A DNA stretch of 54,675 bases from an uncultured Massilia sp. (GTDB lineage: Bacteria > Pseudomonadota > Gammaproteobacteria > Burkholderiales > Burkholderiaceae). The stretch lies in contig CAMLMV010000043.1 in NCBI GenBank assembly GCA_946481275.1, forward strand, positions 1 to 54,675, read 5' to 3'. The notes under the pieces are model-generated. The model was not told the origin of the DNA and did no database searches. It saw only the letters and a list, made by a program, of their open reading frames with translations. A program made the translations under genes and the position numbers. Positions 44,679 to 53,009 of the stretch are shown here, in pieces; position 1 is the first letter of the stretch, and each line of letters opens with the position of its first letter.

Positions 44679-45268
44679 AGACGGCCTTGACGTCGCCGGT
44701 GCTGCGCCTGCGCCTGATGCTGCTGCGCGCGAATCCGCTCGTGCTGGCGGCCGGCATCCTCGTGTTCGTGATGGCGGGCGCGCTGGCGTGGACCCTGAAT
44801 GCCGTGTGGGCGATGGAACGGGCGCAGGAAGCCCGCGCCGCGCTTGCGAAACAGAAGGCGCTGGTGACGACTGCACGGTCACCAGCGGCGGAGCCCGAAG
44901 CGGCACCGGCGCCCGTGCAGGCGCCCGACAACCTGGCCGCGTTCTACGGCGCCCTGGGCGCGCGCGGCAGTGCCGAGCAACAGGTGAAAACGCTGTTCGG
45001 CCTCGCGACGAAATCGGGCCTCGTGTTGCGCCAGGGCGAGTACAAGCCGGGCTACGACCGCAACGCGAAGGTCTACACGTACCAGGTCAACCTGCCCGTG
45101 AAAGGCAGCTATGCGGCGATCTGGCAGTTCGCGATGGCGGCGCTGCGCACGATCCCGTTCGCGTCGCTGGACGAGATCACCTTCCACCGCGACGCTATCG
45201 GCGACGCGACGGTGGACGCGCGCCTGAAGCTGACCTTGTACCTGCGCGACGGGACGGATCCGTCATGA
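44675..45268 (+). CDS. PilO/GspM-position single-pass membrane protein
   Basis: 197 residues, ATGA overlap, with GGAGGG upstream of the ATG. One membrane helix (LAAGILVFVMAGALAWTLNA), a short coiled coil (MERAQEARAALAKQKALV) and a periplasmic ferredoxin-like domain (VYTYQVNLPVKGSYAAIWQF) match PilO/GspM. It should pair with the preceding PilN-like protein in the inner-membrane alignment complex. Confidence 0.68.
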   Translation: MKTALTSPVLRLRLMLLRANPLVLAAGILVFVMAGALAWTLNAVWAMERAQEARAALAKQKALVTTARSPAAEPEAAPAPVQAPDNLAAFYGALGARGSAEQQVKTLFGLATKSGLVLRQGEYKPGYDRNAKVYTYQVNLPVKGSYAAIWQFAMAALRTIPFASLDEITFHRDAIGDATVDARLKLTLYLRDGTDPS

Positions 45269-45858
45269 AGAAGGCCGACGTCAAGCCGCGCCACGCGATC
45301 CTCGCGCTGGCACTCGTCGGCGCCGCGCTGCTGGCCCTGTTCGGCGACCGGTCGCCGGAGGGCAGCATCGCCGAGCCGGTCGAGCGGCCCGCCGCGAAGG
45401 CAGCGCTCGTGCGCACCGCCGTGCCTCCGCCCGTGCCGGTCGTACCTGCCGCGAAGACCAGCGATGCGCCCGCGGGACAGCAAATCCTCGCGCTGGTGCC
45501 GCGCGACACGCTGATCGGGGACGGCGACGCCGCGTTCGGCCAGGGGCAGAGTGGCGCCGGTCCGTTCGCGCACCAGGACTGGACGCCGCCGCCGCCCCCG
45601 CCACCGCCGCCGCAACCCGCGCCGCCGCCACCGCCGCCGACCGCGCCGCCGCTGCCGTTCACCTTCATCGGCAAGTCCGTCGGCGACGGCGTCTGGGAAG
45701 TCTACCTGGCGCGCGGCGACCGCACGTACGTCGTGCGCGACAAGGGCTTTGTCATCGACGGCACGTACCGCGTCGAGTCCATCGCGCCGCCGGTCCTGAC
45801 CCTGACCTACCTGCCGCTGAACCAGGTTCAGCAGCTCAATATTGGAGTATTCGATTGA
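45265..45858 (+). CDS. PilP/GspC-position protein with polyproline tract
   Basis: 197 residues, ATGA overlap. One N-terminal membrane helix (HAILALALVGAALLALFG), a Pro/Ala linker with a run of nine prolines and a second of six, then a small beta domain (FTFIGKSVGDGVWEVYLARG, YRVESIAPPVLTLTYLPL) like the homology region of PilP and GspC, which contacts the secretin N-domains. The gene directly before the secretin fits this role. Confidence 0.68.
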   Translation: MKKADVKPRHAILALALVGAALLALFGDRSPEGSIAEPVERPAAKAALVRTAVPPPVPVVPAAKTSDAPAGQQILALVPRDTLIGDGDAAFGQGQSGAGPFAHQDWTPPPPPPPPPQPAPPPPPPTAPPLPFTFIGKSVGDGVWEVYLARGDRTYVVRDKGFVIDGTYRVESIAPPVLTLTYLPLNQVQQLNIGVFD

Positions 45859-47987
45859 TCGCTTGCCCCACTCTGGCCCGGCGCCTGCTTCCGGCGTGTC
45901 TCGCCATCCTGCTGTCCGGCTGCGCGGCCCAAATGGCCTACCGCGAAGGGAACGAGCTCGTGGCCCAGGACAAGGTCGAGGCCGGGCTCACGAAATACCA
46001 GGAAGCGCTGGCCGCGGACCCGTCCAACGTCCAGTACAAGACCGCGTTCCTGCGCGCGCGCGATGCCGCCACGAACCGCCTGCTGCCGCAGGCCGACCGT
46101 GAACTGGCCGACGGCAAGGTGGACCTGGCCGTCGCGGACTACCGCCGCGTGCTGGCGATCGATCCGCTCAACGACCGTGCCCGCGCCGGCCTGCGCCAGG
46201 TCGACGCGGACCGCCGCCACGGCGTGCTGATGGGAGAAGCGCGCGCCGCGCTGGAGCGCAAGGATTACGACACGGCGAAAACGAAGCTGACCGCCATCCT
46301 GACGGAACGCCCGACGCACGAACCGGTGCGCCAGTTGCTGGCCGAGGTGAACGAGAAGATCGCGGCGAATTCTCCCGAGGCGGCGCTGGCGGCCGCGTTC
46401 CGCACGCCCATCAACCTGGAATTCCGCGACGCGCCCATCAAGCAGATCTTCGAGGTCATCGCGCGCCACTCGGGCCTGAACTTCCTGTTCGACAAGGACG
46501 TCAAGACGGACCAGCGCGCGTCGGTCTTCCTGAAGAACAGCACGGTGGAAGCGGCCGTGTACTACCTCTTGATGACGAACCAGCTGGAGCGCCAGGTCAT
46601 GGACGGCAACACGATCCTGATCTACCCGAACATCGCGGCCAAGCAGAAGGAATACCAGGAGATGACGGTGAAGACCTTCTACCTGGCCAATGCGGAAGCG
46701 AAGTCCATCGGCAACACGCTCAAGACGATCCTGAAATCGAAGGACGTCGTGGTGGACGAGAAGCTCAACCTCGTGATCCTGCGCGACACCCCGGAAGCCG
46801 TGAAGCTGGCGTCGCAGCTGGTGGCGCTGCAGGACGTGCCGGAGGCGGAGGTGATGCTGGACGTCGAAGTGCTGGAGGTGCAGCGCAACCGCCTGCTCGA
46901 CCTGGGCATCGACTGGCCCACGAGCGTGGCGCTCACGCCGCTGACGACGACGACCGGCGGCGCGATCACGATCGACCAGCTGCATCACCTGGACAGCAAG
47001 ACGGTCGGCGTGACCGGTATCGCCGGTTCGATCACCGCCAGCAAGACCGACGGCGATTCCGACACCCTGGCCGCGCCCCGCATCCGCGTGCGCAACAAGG
47101 AAAAGGCCAAGGTCGTCATCGGCGACAAGCTGCCGACCATCACGACGACCATCTCGTCGGGCGTGGGCGGGTTCGCGTCCGAGTCCGTGAACTATGTCGA
47201 CGTGGGTTTGAAACTCGACGTCGAACCCACGATCTACCTGAACAACGAAGTCGGCATCCGCATCTCGCTGGAAGTCAGCAACCTCGTCGACACCGTCACG
47301 ACGAAGGGCGGCACGACGGCGTACCGCATCGGCACGCGCTCGGCGTCCACGATGCTGCAGCTGAAGGACGGCGAGAACCAGGTGCTGGCGGGCCTGATCA
47401 AGAACGAGGACCGCTCCAGCAGCACGAAGCTGCCGGGCGTGGGCGACCTGCCGATCCTGGGCCGGTTGTTCGGCAGCCAGCAGGATACGCGCAACAAGAC
47501 CGAGGTGGTGCTGTCGATCACGCCGCACCTGATCCGCACGCTGCAGCGCCCGCCGGCATCGAGCTCCGAATTCAGCGCGGGCACGGAGGCCAGCTTCCGG
47601 CGCCGTCCCGACACGAACGTGCGCACGCCGGTGCAGATCCCGGCGCAGGGTGCGCGCGCGGTGCCGGCAGGTGCGCCCGCGCGTCCGCCCGCGCCGCCTG
47701 CCGGTGCCGCGCAACCTGCTGCGCAGCAGCCCGCCACCGCCCAGCCTCCCGCCGCCGCGCAGCCGCCGGCGCCGCTGCCGGTGATCGGGGAGACCGGGAT
47801 GGTGCCGGCCACCAGGGTCGGCGCGACCGGCTCGTTGCCGCCCGCGCCGGCATCCGCGTCGCCGTCGGAACTGCCGTCCGCGCCCGCGATCGACATCACG
47901 CCGCTGCCGCAGCCGGAAGCGACGCCGGTGCCGTCGGCGGCCAACCGCGTGCCGGCATCGCAGGCCGCGTTCCCGAACCAGAAGTAA
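45855..47987 (+). CDS. gspD: Secretin (GspD/PilQ/MshL-like) lipoprotein with TPR region
   Basis: 710 residues. A lipobox (LAILLSGC) is followed by TPR-like helices (about 30-165), secretin N-domains (about 180-330; [20 protein letters not shown]) and the secretin core (about 335-560; [36 protein letters not shown] and [13 protein letters not shown]). The last 150 residues are Pro/Ala-rich. It forms the outer-membrane pore. The TTG start overlaps the previous stop as TTGA and has GGAG 7 bases upstream. The N-terminal TPRs are unlike classical GspD and closer to MshL/PilQ-type secretins of hybrid systems. Confidence 0.9.
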   Translation: MIACPTLARRLLPACLAILLSGCAAQMAYREGNELVAQDKVEAGLTKYQEALAADPSNVQYKTAFLRARDAATNRLLPQADRELADGKVDLAVADYRRVLAIDPLNDRARAGLRQVDADRRHGVLMGEARAALERKDYDTAKTKLTAILTERPTHEPVRQLLAEVNEKIAANSPEAALAAAFRTPINLEFRDAPIKQIFEVIARHSGLNFLFDKDVKTDQRASVFLKNSTVEAAVYYLLMTNQLERQVMDGNTILIYPNIAAKQKEYQEMTVKTFYLANAEAKSIGNTLKTILKSKDVVVDEKLNLVILRDTPEAVKLASQLVALQDVPEAEVMLDVEVLEVQRNRLLDLGIDWPTSVALTPLTTTTGGAITIDQLHHLDSKTVGVTGIAGSITASKTDGDSDTLAAPRIRVRNKEKAKVVIGDKLPTITTTISSGVGGFASESVNYVDVGLKLDVEPTIYLNNEVGIRISLEVSNLVDTVTTKGGTTAYRIGTRSASTMLQLKDGENQVLAGLIKNEDRSSSTKLPGVGDLPILGRLFGSQQDTRNKTEVVLSITPHLIRTLQRPPASSSEFSAGTEASFRRRPDTNVRTPVQIPAQGARAVPAGAPARPPAPPAGAAQPAAQQPATAQPPAAAQPPAPLPVIGETGMVPATRVGATGSLPPAPASASPSELPSAPAIDITPLPQPEATPVPSAANRVPASQAAFPNQK

Positions 47988-47994
47988 GCGTGAG

Positions 47995-48474
47995 ATGAGC
48001 ACCCGGCGCCCGCGCGGCTTCACCCTGATCGAGCTGCTCGTCACGCTCGCGATCCTGGCGCTGCTCGGAACGCTCGTGGTGCCGACCGCCCAGATCGCGC
48101 TGCAGCGCCGCCACGAACAGGAGCTGCGTACGGCACTGCGCGAGATCCGCGCCGCCCTCGACGCGTACAAGAAGGCCGGCGACGAAGGCCGCGTGGCCCG
48201 CCAGGCCGGCGCCAGCGGGTATCCGCCGAAGCTCGAAGCGCTGGTCGAGGGCGTGCCGGACCAGCGCAGCCCGAAGAAGGCGAAGATGTATTTTCTGCGC
48301 CGCCTGCCGCGCGACCCGTTCAACGGCGACCCCGACCTGAAGGATGCCGAGACGTGGGGCAAGCGCAGCTACGCCAGCGAGCCGGACGAGCCGAAGGAGG
48401 GCGACGACGTATATGATGTTTACTCGACCTCGGGCAAGGTCGGGCTGAACGGCATCCCCTACAACCGCTGGTGA
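47995..48474 (+). CDS. GspG-like pseudopilin
   Basis: 159 residues, starting 7 bases after the secretin. Prepilin motif [20 protein letters not shown] with Glu5, then a helix ([20 protein letters not shown]) and a soluble domain with [27 protein letters not shown] and [20 protein letters not shown] GspG-like core, but larger in the loop regions. It is one of three pseudopilins at the end of this operon. Confidence 0.87.
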   Translation: MSTRRPRGFTLIELLVTLAILALLGTLVVPTAQIALQRRHEQELRTALREIRAALDAYKKAGDEGRVARQAGASGYPPKLEALVEGVPDQRSPKKAKMYFLRRLPRDPFNGDPDLKDAETWGKRSYASEPDEPKEGDDVYDVYSTSGKVGLNGIPYNRW

Positions 48475-48478
48475 AGAC

Positions 48479-48871
48479 ATGAACCAAAGTATGAGCACTG
48501 AGCGCACGCGGGGATTCACCCTGATCGAACTGCTGGTGGTGCTGGGCATCGTGGCGCTGCTGCTCACGCTCGCGGCGCCGCGCTTCTTCCCGAAGGTCGA
48601 CAGCACCAAGGAAACCATCCTGGCCGAGAACCTGCGCAACACGCGCGCCGTCATCGACCAGTTTCACGAGGACACGGGGCGCTATCCGGAATCGCTGCAG
48701 CAGCTCGTCGAGAAAAAATACCTGACGGCGCTGCCGTTCGACCCGATCGCCGACAGCGACTCGGCCTGGATCGTCGTCCCGCCGGAAGACGGCGACAAGG
48801 GCGGCATCTACAACATCCGCAGCGGCGCGCCGGGTTCGGGCCGCAACGGTACGCCGTATGCGGAATGGTAG
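48479..48871 (+). CDS. GspG-like pseudopilin
   Basis: 130 residues, 4 bases after the previous gene. Prepilin motif [20 protein letters not shown] with Glu5. The soluble part keeps the pattern ILAENLRNTRAVIDQFHEDT, GRYPESLQQLVEKKYL, LPFDPIADSDSAWIVVPPED and SGAPGSGRNGTPYAEW, close to the preceding pseudopilin, suggesting an old duplication. A second in-frame start (ATG 48491) exists. Confidence 0.87.
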   Translation: MNQSMSTERTRGFTLIELLVVLGIVALLLTLAAPRFFPKVDSTKETILAENLRNTRAVIDQFHEDTGRYPESLQQLVEKKYLTALPFDPIADSDSAWIVVPPEDGDKGGIYNIRSGAPGSGRNGTPYAEW

Positions 48872-49562
48872 AGCGCCGCGGCGCGAGGGCGGTTTTACTT
48901 ACCTCGGCCTCATCATCCTCGTGACCGTGATCGGCCTCGTCGGCGCGGCCACGCTGAAGGTCGACGCGCTGCTGCGCCGTGCGGCCGCCGAGGAAGAGCT
49001 GCTGGAGATCGGCGCCGCGTTCGGCGAAGCGCTGCGCACGTATGCCGAGGCGACGCCGAAAGGCCAGCCGCAGCAGCCGCCGTCGCTGCAGGAACTGCTG
49101 AAGGATCCGCGCTTTCCCGGCGTGCGCCGGCACCTGCGCAAGATCTTCGTCGACCCGCTGACGGGCAAGGCCGAGTGGGGCATCGTGTGGGCCAATCCGG
49201 GCGACCGGCGCGGCGTGCTGGCCGTGTACAGCCTGTCGAAGGCGAAGCCGCTGAAGGTGGCGAATTTCGACAAGCGCTTTTCCGGCTTCGAGAACAAGCG
49301 GCATGTCTCGGACTGGAAGTTCGTGGCGACCGGGCAGGCGCTGATGCAGGGGCAGATCCTCGCGCAGGGCAAGCCGCAGATGCCCGGCCAGCCGTCGCTG
49401 TTCCAGGACCCGCCCGCGGGCACGCCGGCGCAGCAGCCGTCGCTGTTTCCCGAGCGGGACGCGACGCCGTCCGCGCCGGCCGACCAGGCGCCGCCGCCGG
49501 AGAAGGAAGAAAAAGAGCCCGAGCCCGCGGCGGAGAACCGCGAGGCTCCCCCGGCTACTTAG
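48858..49562 (+). CDS. Pseudopilin lacking Glu5, with long acidic/proline tail
   Basis: 234 residues, overlapping the previous gene by 14 bases. The leader and helix REGGFTYLGLIILVTVIGLV are prepilin-like, but mature position 5 is Gly instead of Glu, as in tip pseudopilins such as GspK. The body carries LLEIGAAFGEALRTYAEATP, SLQELLKDPRFPGVRRHLRK and FVDPLTGKAEWGIVWAN. The last 60 residues are rich in Pro, Gln, Glu and Ala. It is probably a minor, tip-type subunit. The 3' end overlaps convergent murJ by 8 bases. Confidence 0.82.
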   Translation: MRNGRAPRREGGFTYLGLIILVTVIGLVGAATLKVDALLRRAAAEEELLEIGAAFGEALRTYAEATPKGQPQQPPSLQELLKDPRFPGVRRHLRKIFVDPLTGKAEWGIVWANPGDRRGVLAVYSLSKAKPLKVANFDKRFSGFENKRHVSDWKFVATGQALMQGQILAQGKPQMPGQPSLFQDPPAGTPAQQPSLFPERDATPSAPADQAPPPEKEEKEPEPAAENREAPPAT

Positions 49563-51099
49563 CGCGGCGCATGAACTGGCGCGGCCGGAAGCCCAGCGCC
49601 AGCAGCACGGCGAAATACACGGCGGCGGACACGCCGATGATGAGGAACAGGGCGCCCGCGCGCAGCACCGGATGCGCGCGCAAGGCGGCCCAGTCGAGCT
49701 GCGCCTGGCTGAACCACGCCACGGCCCCCATCAGCGCGACGGCCACGACGACTTTCACGAAGAACGGCAGCCAGCCCGCATGCGGCACGTAGATGGCGCG
49801 GCGGCGCAGGCCCGTGAACAGGAAGCTCGCGTTGATGCAGGCACCGAGGCCGATCGACAGCGCGAGGCCCGCCACGCCCAGCACCGGCACGAACACGAGG
49901 TTCATCAGCTGCGTGGCGACGAGCACGCCGACCGCGATCTTTACCGGCGTGCGGATGTCCTGGCGCGCATAGAAGGCCGGGGCCAGGATCTTGACGAGGA
50001 TGATGCCCAGCAGGCCGGCCGCATAGGCCATCAGTGGCGCCGTGGCGGCCGTGACGGCGCGGGCGTTGAACGCGCCGTAGTTGAACAAGGTGGCGATCAG
50101 CGGTTCGGCCAGGGTCGCGAGGCCGACGGCGGCCGGCAGCGCGAGCAGGAATGTCAACCGCAGGCCCCAGTCGAGCAGGGCGGAGTATTCGACGGGGTCG
50201 CCATCGGCATTCGCCTTCGACAGGCTCGGCAGCAGCACCGTGCCCAGCGCGACGCCCAGCATGCCGGTCGGGAATTCCATCAACCGGTCCGCGTACTGCA
50301 GCACGGAGACGCTGCCGGCGCCCAGGCGCGACGCGATGTTCGTGTTGATGAGCAGGCTGATCTGTGCGGCCGACACGGCGAACACCGCCGGCCCCATCTT
50401 CTTGAGGATGCGGCGCACGCCCGGATCGGACAGGCCGGCGAACGGGTTGAACGACAGGCGCGGCAGCATGCCGATGCGCTTCAGCGCGGGGATCTGGATG
50501 CCGACCTGGAGCACGCCGCCGACCATCACGGCCACGGCCATCGAATAGATCGGCACGTCGAAATACTTCACCATGAACAGCGAGAAGAAGATCGACGACA
50601 AATTCCACAGCACGGGCGTGAATGCCGGAATCTTGAATTCGCGCCAGGTGTTCAGCACGGCGCCGGCCAGCACGACGAACGACATGCACAGGATGTAAGG
50701 GAACATCAGCCGGGTCATGACGACGCCGGCGTCGAATGCGGGGCCTTCGAGGCCGCTGGCGATGACGTACAGCACGACGGGCGCGCCGATGATGCCGATG
50801 ACGCTCGTGGCGAGCGTCGCCCACACGAGGGTATTGGCGACGTGGTCGACGAGGGTGCGGGTGGCGGCGTCGCCTTTCTGGCTCTTGTACTCGGCCAGGA
50901 TCGGCACGAACGCCTGCGAGAACGCGCCTTCGCCGAACAGGCGGCGCAGCAGGTTGGGCAGGCGGAAGGCGATGTTGAAGGCGTCGGTATAATCGCTGGC
51001 GCCGAACGCGCGGGCAAACAGGGAGTCGCGCAGCAGGCCGGTGATACGGGACAGCATCGTCATGCTCGAGATGGCTGCCAGGGTCTTGAGTAGGTTCAT
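49555..51099 (-). CDS. murJ: Lipid II flippase MurJ
   Basis: 514 residues on the reverse strand with about fourteen membrane helices. The start MNLLKTLAAISSMTMLSRIT, then GLLRDSLFARAFGASDYTDA, FNIAFRLPNLLRRLFGEGAF and SQAFVPILAEYK are the MurJ/MviN signature. It moves lipid II across the inner membrane for peptidoglycan synthesis. The ATG lies only 8 bases after a TATAAT box on the same strand, with no ribosome-binding site, so a leaderless transcript is possible. Divergent from rpsT, as in many betaproteobacteria. Confidence 0.97.
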   Translation of the reverse strand: MNLLKTLAAISSMTMLSRITGLLRDSLFARAFGASDYTDAFNIAFRLPNLLRRLFGEGAFSQAFVPILAEYKSQKGDAATRTLVDHVANTLVWATLATSVIGIIGAPVVLYVIASGLEGPAFDAGVVMTRLMFPYILCMSFVVLAGAVLNTWREFKIPAFTPVLWNLSSIFFSLFMVKYFDVPIYSMAVAVMVGGVLQVGIQIPALKRIGMLPRLSFNPFAGLSDPGVRRILKKMGPAVFAVSAAQISLLINTNIASRLGAGSVSVLQYADRLMEFPTGMLGVALGTVLLPSLSKANADGDPVEYSALLDWGLRLTFLLALPAAVGLATLAEPLIATLFNYGAFNARAVTAATAPLMAYAAGLLGIILVKILAPAFYARQDIRTPVKIAVGVLVATQLMNLVFVPVLGVAGLALSIGLGACINASFLFTGLRRRAIYVPHAGWLPFFVKVVVAVALMGAVAWFSQAQLDWAALRAHPVLRAGALFLIIGVSAAVYFAVLLALGFRPRQFMRRAK

Positions 51100-51107
51100 A
51101 GCCCGCG

Positions 51108-51113
51108 ATTATA
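51108..51113 (-). promoter_or_regulatory. TATAAT box close to the murJ start
   Basis: TATAAT on the reverse strand, ending 8 bases before the murJ ATG. No clear -35 hexamer is seen 16-18 bases upstream and no ribosome-binding site follows. If used, the transcript would begin at or within a base or two of the start codon. Confidence 0.4.
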
Positions 51114-51144
51114 GCTGGGCTATTGCACAAAAACGAACCAGGAT

Positions 51145-51173
51145 TTGCCCTTCGATGAAACCTTCGCTATAAT
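51145..51173 (+). promoter_or_regulatory. Sigma-70 promoter of rpsT
   Basis: TTGCCC at 51145-51150, a 17-base spacer and a perfect TATAAT at 51168-51173. The expected start near 51180 gives a leader of about 98 bases before the rpsT ATG, room for the translational self-control known for S20 in enterobacteria. Confidence 0.75.
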
Positions 51174-51277
51174 CGAGGGCTGTATTGAATTCTGTTAGCA
51201 GACACTCGTTTGGCAGGCACTGGAATGGGCCGGTTTGAATGTTTGCAAACGCAACTTGACCCCGATTAGGAAATTCC

Positions 51278-51544
51278 ATGGCAAATACCGCACAGGCGCG
51301 CAAACGCGCTCGTCAAGCAGTCAAGCAAAACGCACACAACTCGGCTCAGCGCTCGACCCTGCGTACCGCAATCAAGGCCGTCAAAAAGGCCATCCAGGCT
51401 GGCGACAAGGCCGCTGCTTCGCAAATCTTCCAGCAGTCCGTGTCGACCATCGACAGCATCGCTGACAAGAAAATCATCCACAAGAACAAGGCCGCTCGCC
51501 ACAAGAGCCGCCTGGCTGCCGCCATCAAGGCCCTGTCGGCTTAA
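51278..51544 (+). CDS. rpsT: 30S ribosomal protein S20
   Basis: 88 residues, the usual length. The start [20 protein letters not shown] and the helical Lys/Ala-rich body ([40 protein letters not shown]) are typical. It binds 16S rRNA early in small-subunit assembly. It has its own consensus promoter, a TTAGGA ribosome-binding site and a strong terminator. Confidence 0.98.
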   Translation: MANTAQARKRARQAVKQNAHNSAQRSTLRTAIKAVKKAIQAGDKAAASQIFQQSVSTIDSIADKKIIHKNKAARHKSRLAAAIKALSA

Positions 51545-51601
51545 TACACCCGACGGTAACGCCCGCGCGGCCAGGGCCGCGCGCTGAGCGTGGATGAAGA
51601 G

Positions 51602-51631
51602 CCCGCCCGACTTGCGTCTGGCGGGTTTTTT
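51602..51631 (+). terminator. Rho-independent terminator of rpsT
   Basis: Arms CCCGCC (51602-51607) and GGCGGG (51620-51625), 12-base loop, followed by six T (51626-51631). It lies 57 bases after the rpsT stop. Confidence 0.8.
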
Positions 51632-51637
51632 GTTGCC

Positions 51638-51865
51638 AAAATTCGGGGTCAGAGCACATTTTTCTCGAAATTCGGGGTCAGAGCACATTCCAGGAACATG
51701 TCGCTGCGGCACCGGATGTTCATGGCATGGTCCGGACAGGGCGCTTGGATCAGAGGGGGGGCGTGTGAGAGCGCGCACCTGTGGCAGTTCGTTGCGTTTA
51801 GAACCATTGCTCGGAAAAGTGCTCTGACCCCGAATTAGACGGGAAATGTGCTCTGACCCCGAATT
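51638..51865. repeat. Four-copy REP-like repeat pair in inverted arrangement
   Basis: The unit AATTCGGGGTCAGAGCAC occurs twice in direct order (51639-51656; 51669-51686) and twice inverted (51819-51836; 51848-51865). The copies enclose a spacer of about 130 bases. Most copies extend to a shared ATT after the core. The whole is a mirror-like block of some 228 bases. The GGGTCAGAGC/GCTCTGACCC core resembles repeats linked to REP-associated tyrosine transposases in proteobacteria. No transposase gene is seen between the copies. It sits neatly between two terminators, a tolerated site. Confidence 0.7.
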
Positions 51866-51872
51866 GGGGAAA

Positions 51873-51898
51873 TAAAAAAGGCAGCCCGCAGGCTGCCT
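51873..51898 (-). terminator. Rho-independent terminator of the small exported protein gene
   Basis: On the reverse strand, AGGCAGC (51898-51892) and GCTGCCT (51885-51879) pair with a 6-base loop, followed by a T-run (51879-51874). It lies 18 bases after the stop of the gene at 51917-52135. Confidence 0.85.
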
Positions 51899-51916
51899 GG
51901 ATGTGCGCCGGTGGGC

Positions 51917-52135
51917 TTATTTTGCTGCCGGTTCGGCCGGAGCGGCGGCGTCGGTTGCGGCGGCCTTCTTGGCCTTCTTGTGGTGCTTCTTCACTTTTTT
52001 CGCGGGAGCGGCGGGCTGCTCGGCGGTGGCCGATGCGGCCGGAGCGGCTGCGGCCGGGGCCGGGGCCGGAGCCTGCGCGGCGAATGCGGAAACGGCGAAC
52101 AGGGAAGCAACCAGGCCAGCGATCAGTTTGGACAT
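51917..52135 (-). CDS. Small exported Ala/Lys/Pro-rich protein
   Basis: 72 residues on the reverse strand. A clear signal peptide (LIAGLVASLFAVSAFAAQ) is followed by an Ala/Pro stretch and a highly basic KKVKKHHKKAKK segment, then an Ala/Pro/Glu end. The composition recalls acid-shock (Asr-like) and other low-complexity periplasmic proteins; no true homology can be claimed. AAAGGAA precedes the ATG and a strong terminator follows the stop, so it is a real, independently expressed gene. Confidence 0.75.
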   Translation of the reverse strand: MSKLIAGLVASLFAVSAFAAQAPAPAPAAAAPAASATAEQPAAPAKKVKKHHKKAKKAAATDAAAPAEPAAK

Positions 52136-52269
52136 TTCGGGTTCCTTTAAAGAAGAAGGTGATCCACAACGGTGAATCTGTCCCCTTAACGGCGCCTCGG
52201 AATTGCTGGTTGACAGTTTTCTGCCCTTCCTACATTAACGTTTGGAAAGGTTGATCTGCCTCAAACGTG

Positions 52270-52836
52270 TCACCGCTTGCCGCCGACGGCCGCGGCGGGC
52301 ACTTCCATCCACTCGCCCGGCATCAGCGGATGTGTCGCCAGCGAAAACGGCCCGATGCTCGAGCGCACGAGGCGCAGGGTCGGCAGGCCGACGGCGGCCG
52401 TCATCCGGCGCACCTGGCGGTTTTTCCCTTCTTCGAGCGTGATCGCGATCCAGCTCGTCGGCTTGTCTTGGCGCACGCGGATGGGCGGGTTGCGCGGCCA
52501 CAACCATTCCGGTTCCGCGATCAGGGTGGCGCGGCAGGGCTTCGTGATGAAGTCGCCCAGGTCGATCGGGCCCTGCAGACGGTCCAGGGTGGCGCGGTCG
52601 GCAACGCCTTCCAGCTGTACCAGATAAGTCTTCGCTTCCTTGTGGTCCGGATGGGCGATCTGGTGCTGCAGGCGGCCGTCGTCCGTCAGCAGCATCAGGC
52701 CCTCGCTGTCGGCGTCGAGGCGGCCGGCCGGGTAGATGTTCGGGATGTCGAGGTAGTCGGCGAGGGTTTCACGCTCGTCCTCGCGCGAGAACTGGCACAG
52801 CACCTGGAAGGGTTTATTGAACAGGATGAGGGACAT
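52270..52836 (-). CDS. rluE: 23S rRNA pseudouridine synthase, RluE-like
   Basis: 188 residues on the reverse strand from ATG 52836 (MSLILFNKPFQVLCQFS); an upstream in-frame TTG at 52887 would add 17 residues. The catalytic Asp lies in YPAGRLDADSEGLMLLTDDG; KTYLVQLEGV, EEGKNRQVRRMTAAVGLPTL and RLVRSSIGPFSL complete the RsuA/RluB/E/F pattern. No S4 domain is present, as in RluE, which modifies U2457 of E. coli 23S rRNA. Divergent from icd. Confidence 0.9.
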   Translation of the reverse strand: MSLILFNKPFQVLCQFSREDERETLADYLDIPNIYPAGRLDADSEGLMLLTDDGRLQHQIAHPDHKEAKTYLVQLEGVADRATLDRLQGPIDLGDFITKPCRATLIAEPEWLWPRNPPIRVRQDKPTSWIAITLEEGKNRQVRRMTAAVGLPTLRLVRSSIGPFSLATHPLMPGEWMEVPAAAVGGKR

Positions 52837-53009
52837 GAAGGATGGATTTTGGAGCAAAATAGCGAGCCTCTGGCCCGTCGCGATCAATACTGGTGCATAA
52901 TGTTGTGCCAGTGTTGCGTCTTAGACAAGACGACGGCCAGCCCACTATTCTAATGGAGATCGCAGACCTGGCGGTCCGCCGCCGCCGCGTGCCCACTTCG
53001 GAGAACATG

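Noticed and set aside
51248..51271. A fifth repeat copy upstream of rpsT (TTGACCCCGATTAGG)
   Set aside because: It shares only the TGACCCCGA-TTAG portion and overlaps the ribosome-binding region; chance similarity cannot be excluded.
51690..51818. A remnant transposase gene between the repeat copies
   Set aside because: No frame shows recognisable transposase motifs such as the HUH or tyrosine region; the segment seems non-coding.
51594..51838. A small forward ORF across the repeat block
   Set aside because: Its translation is made mostly of repeat-derived sequence, with no start signals or family resemblance.
51638..51865. Repeats near rpsT as a CRISPR array
   Set aside because: Only four short copies, two in each orientation, with unequal spacing and no cas genes. 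The inverted arrangement fits a REP-like element.
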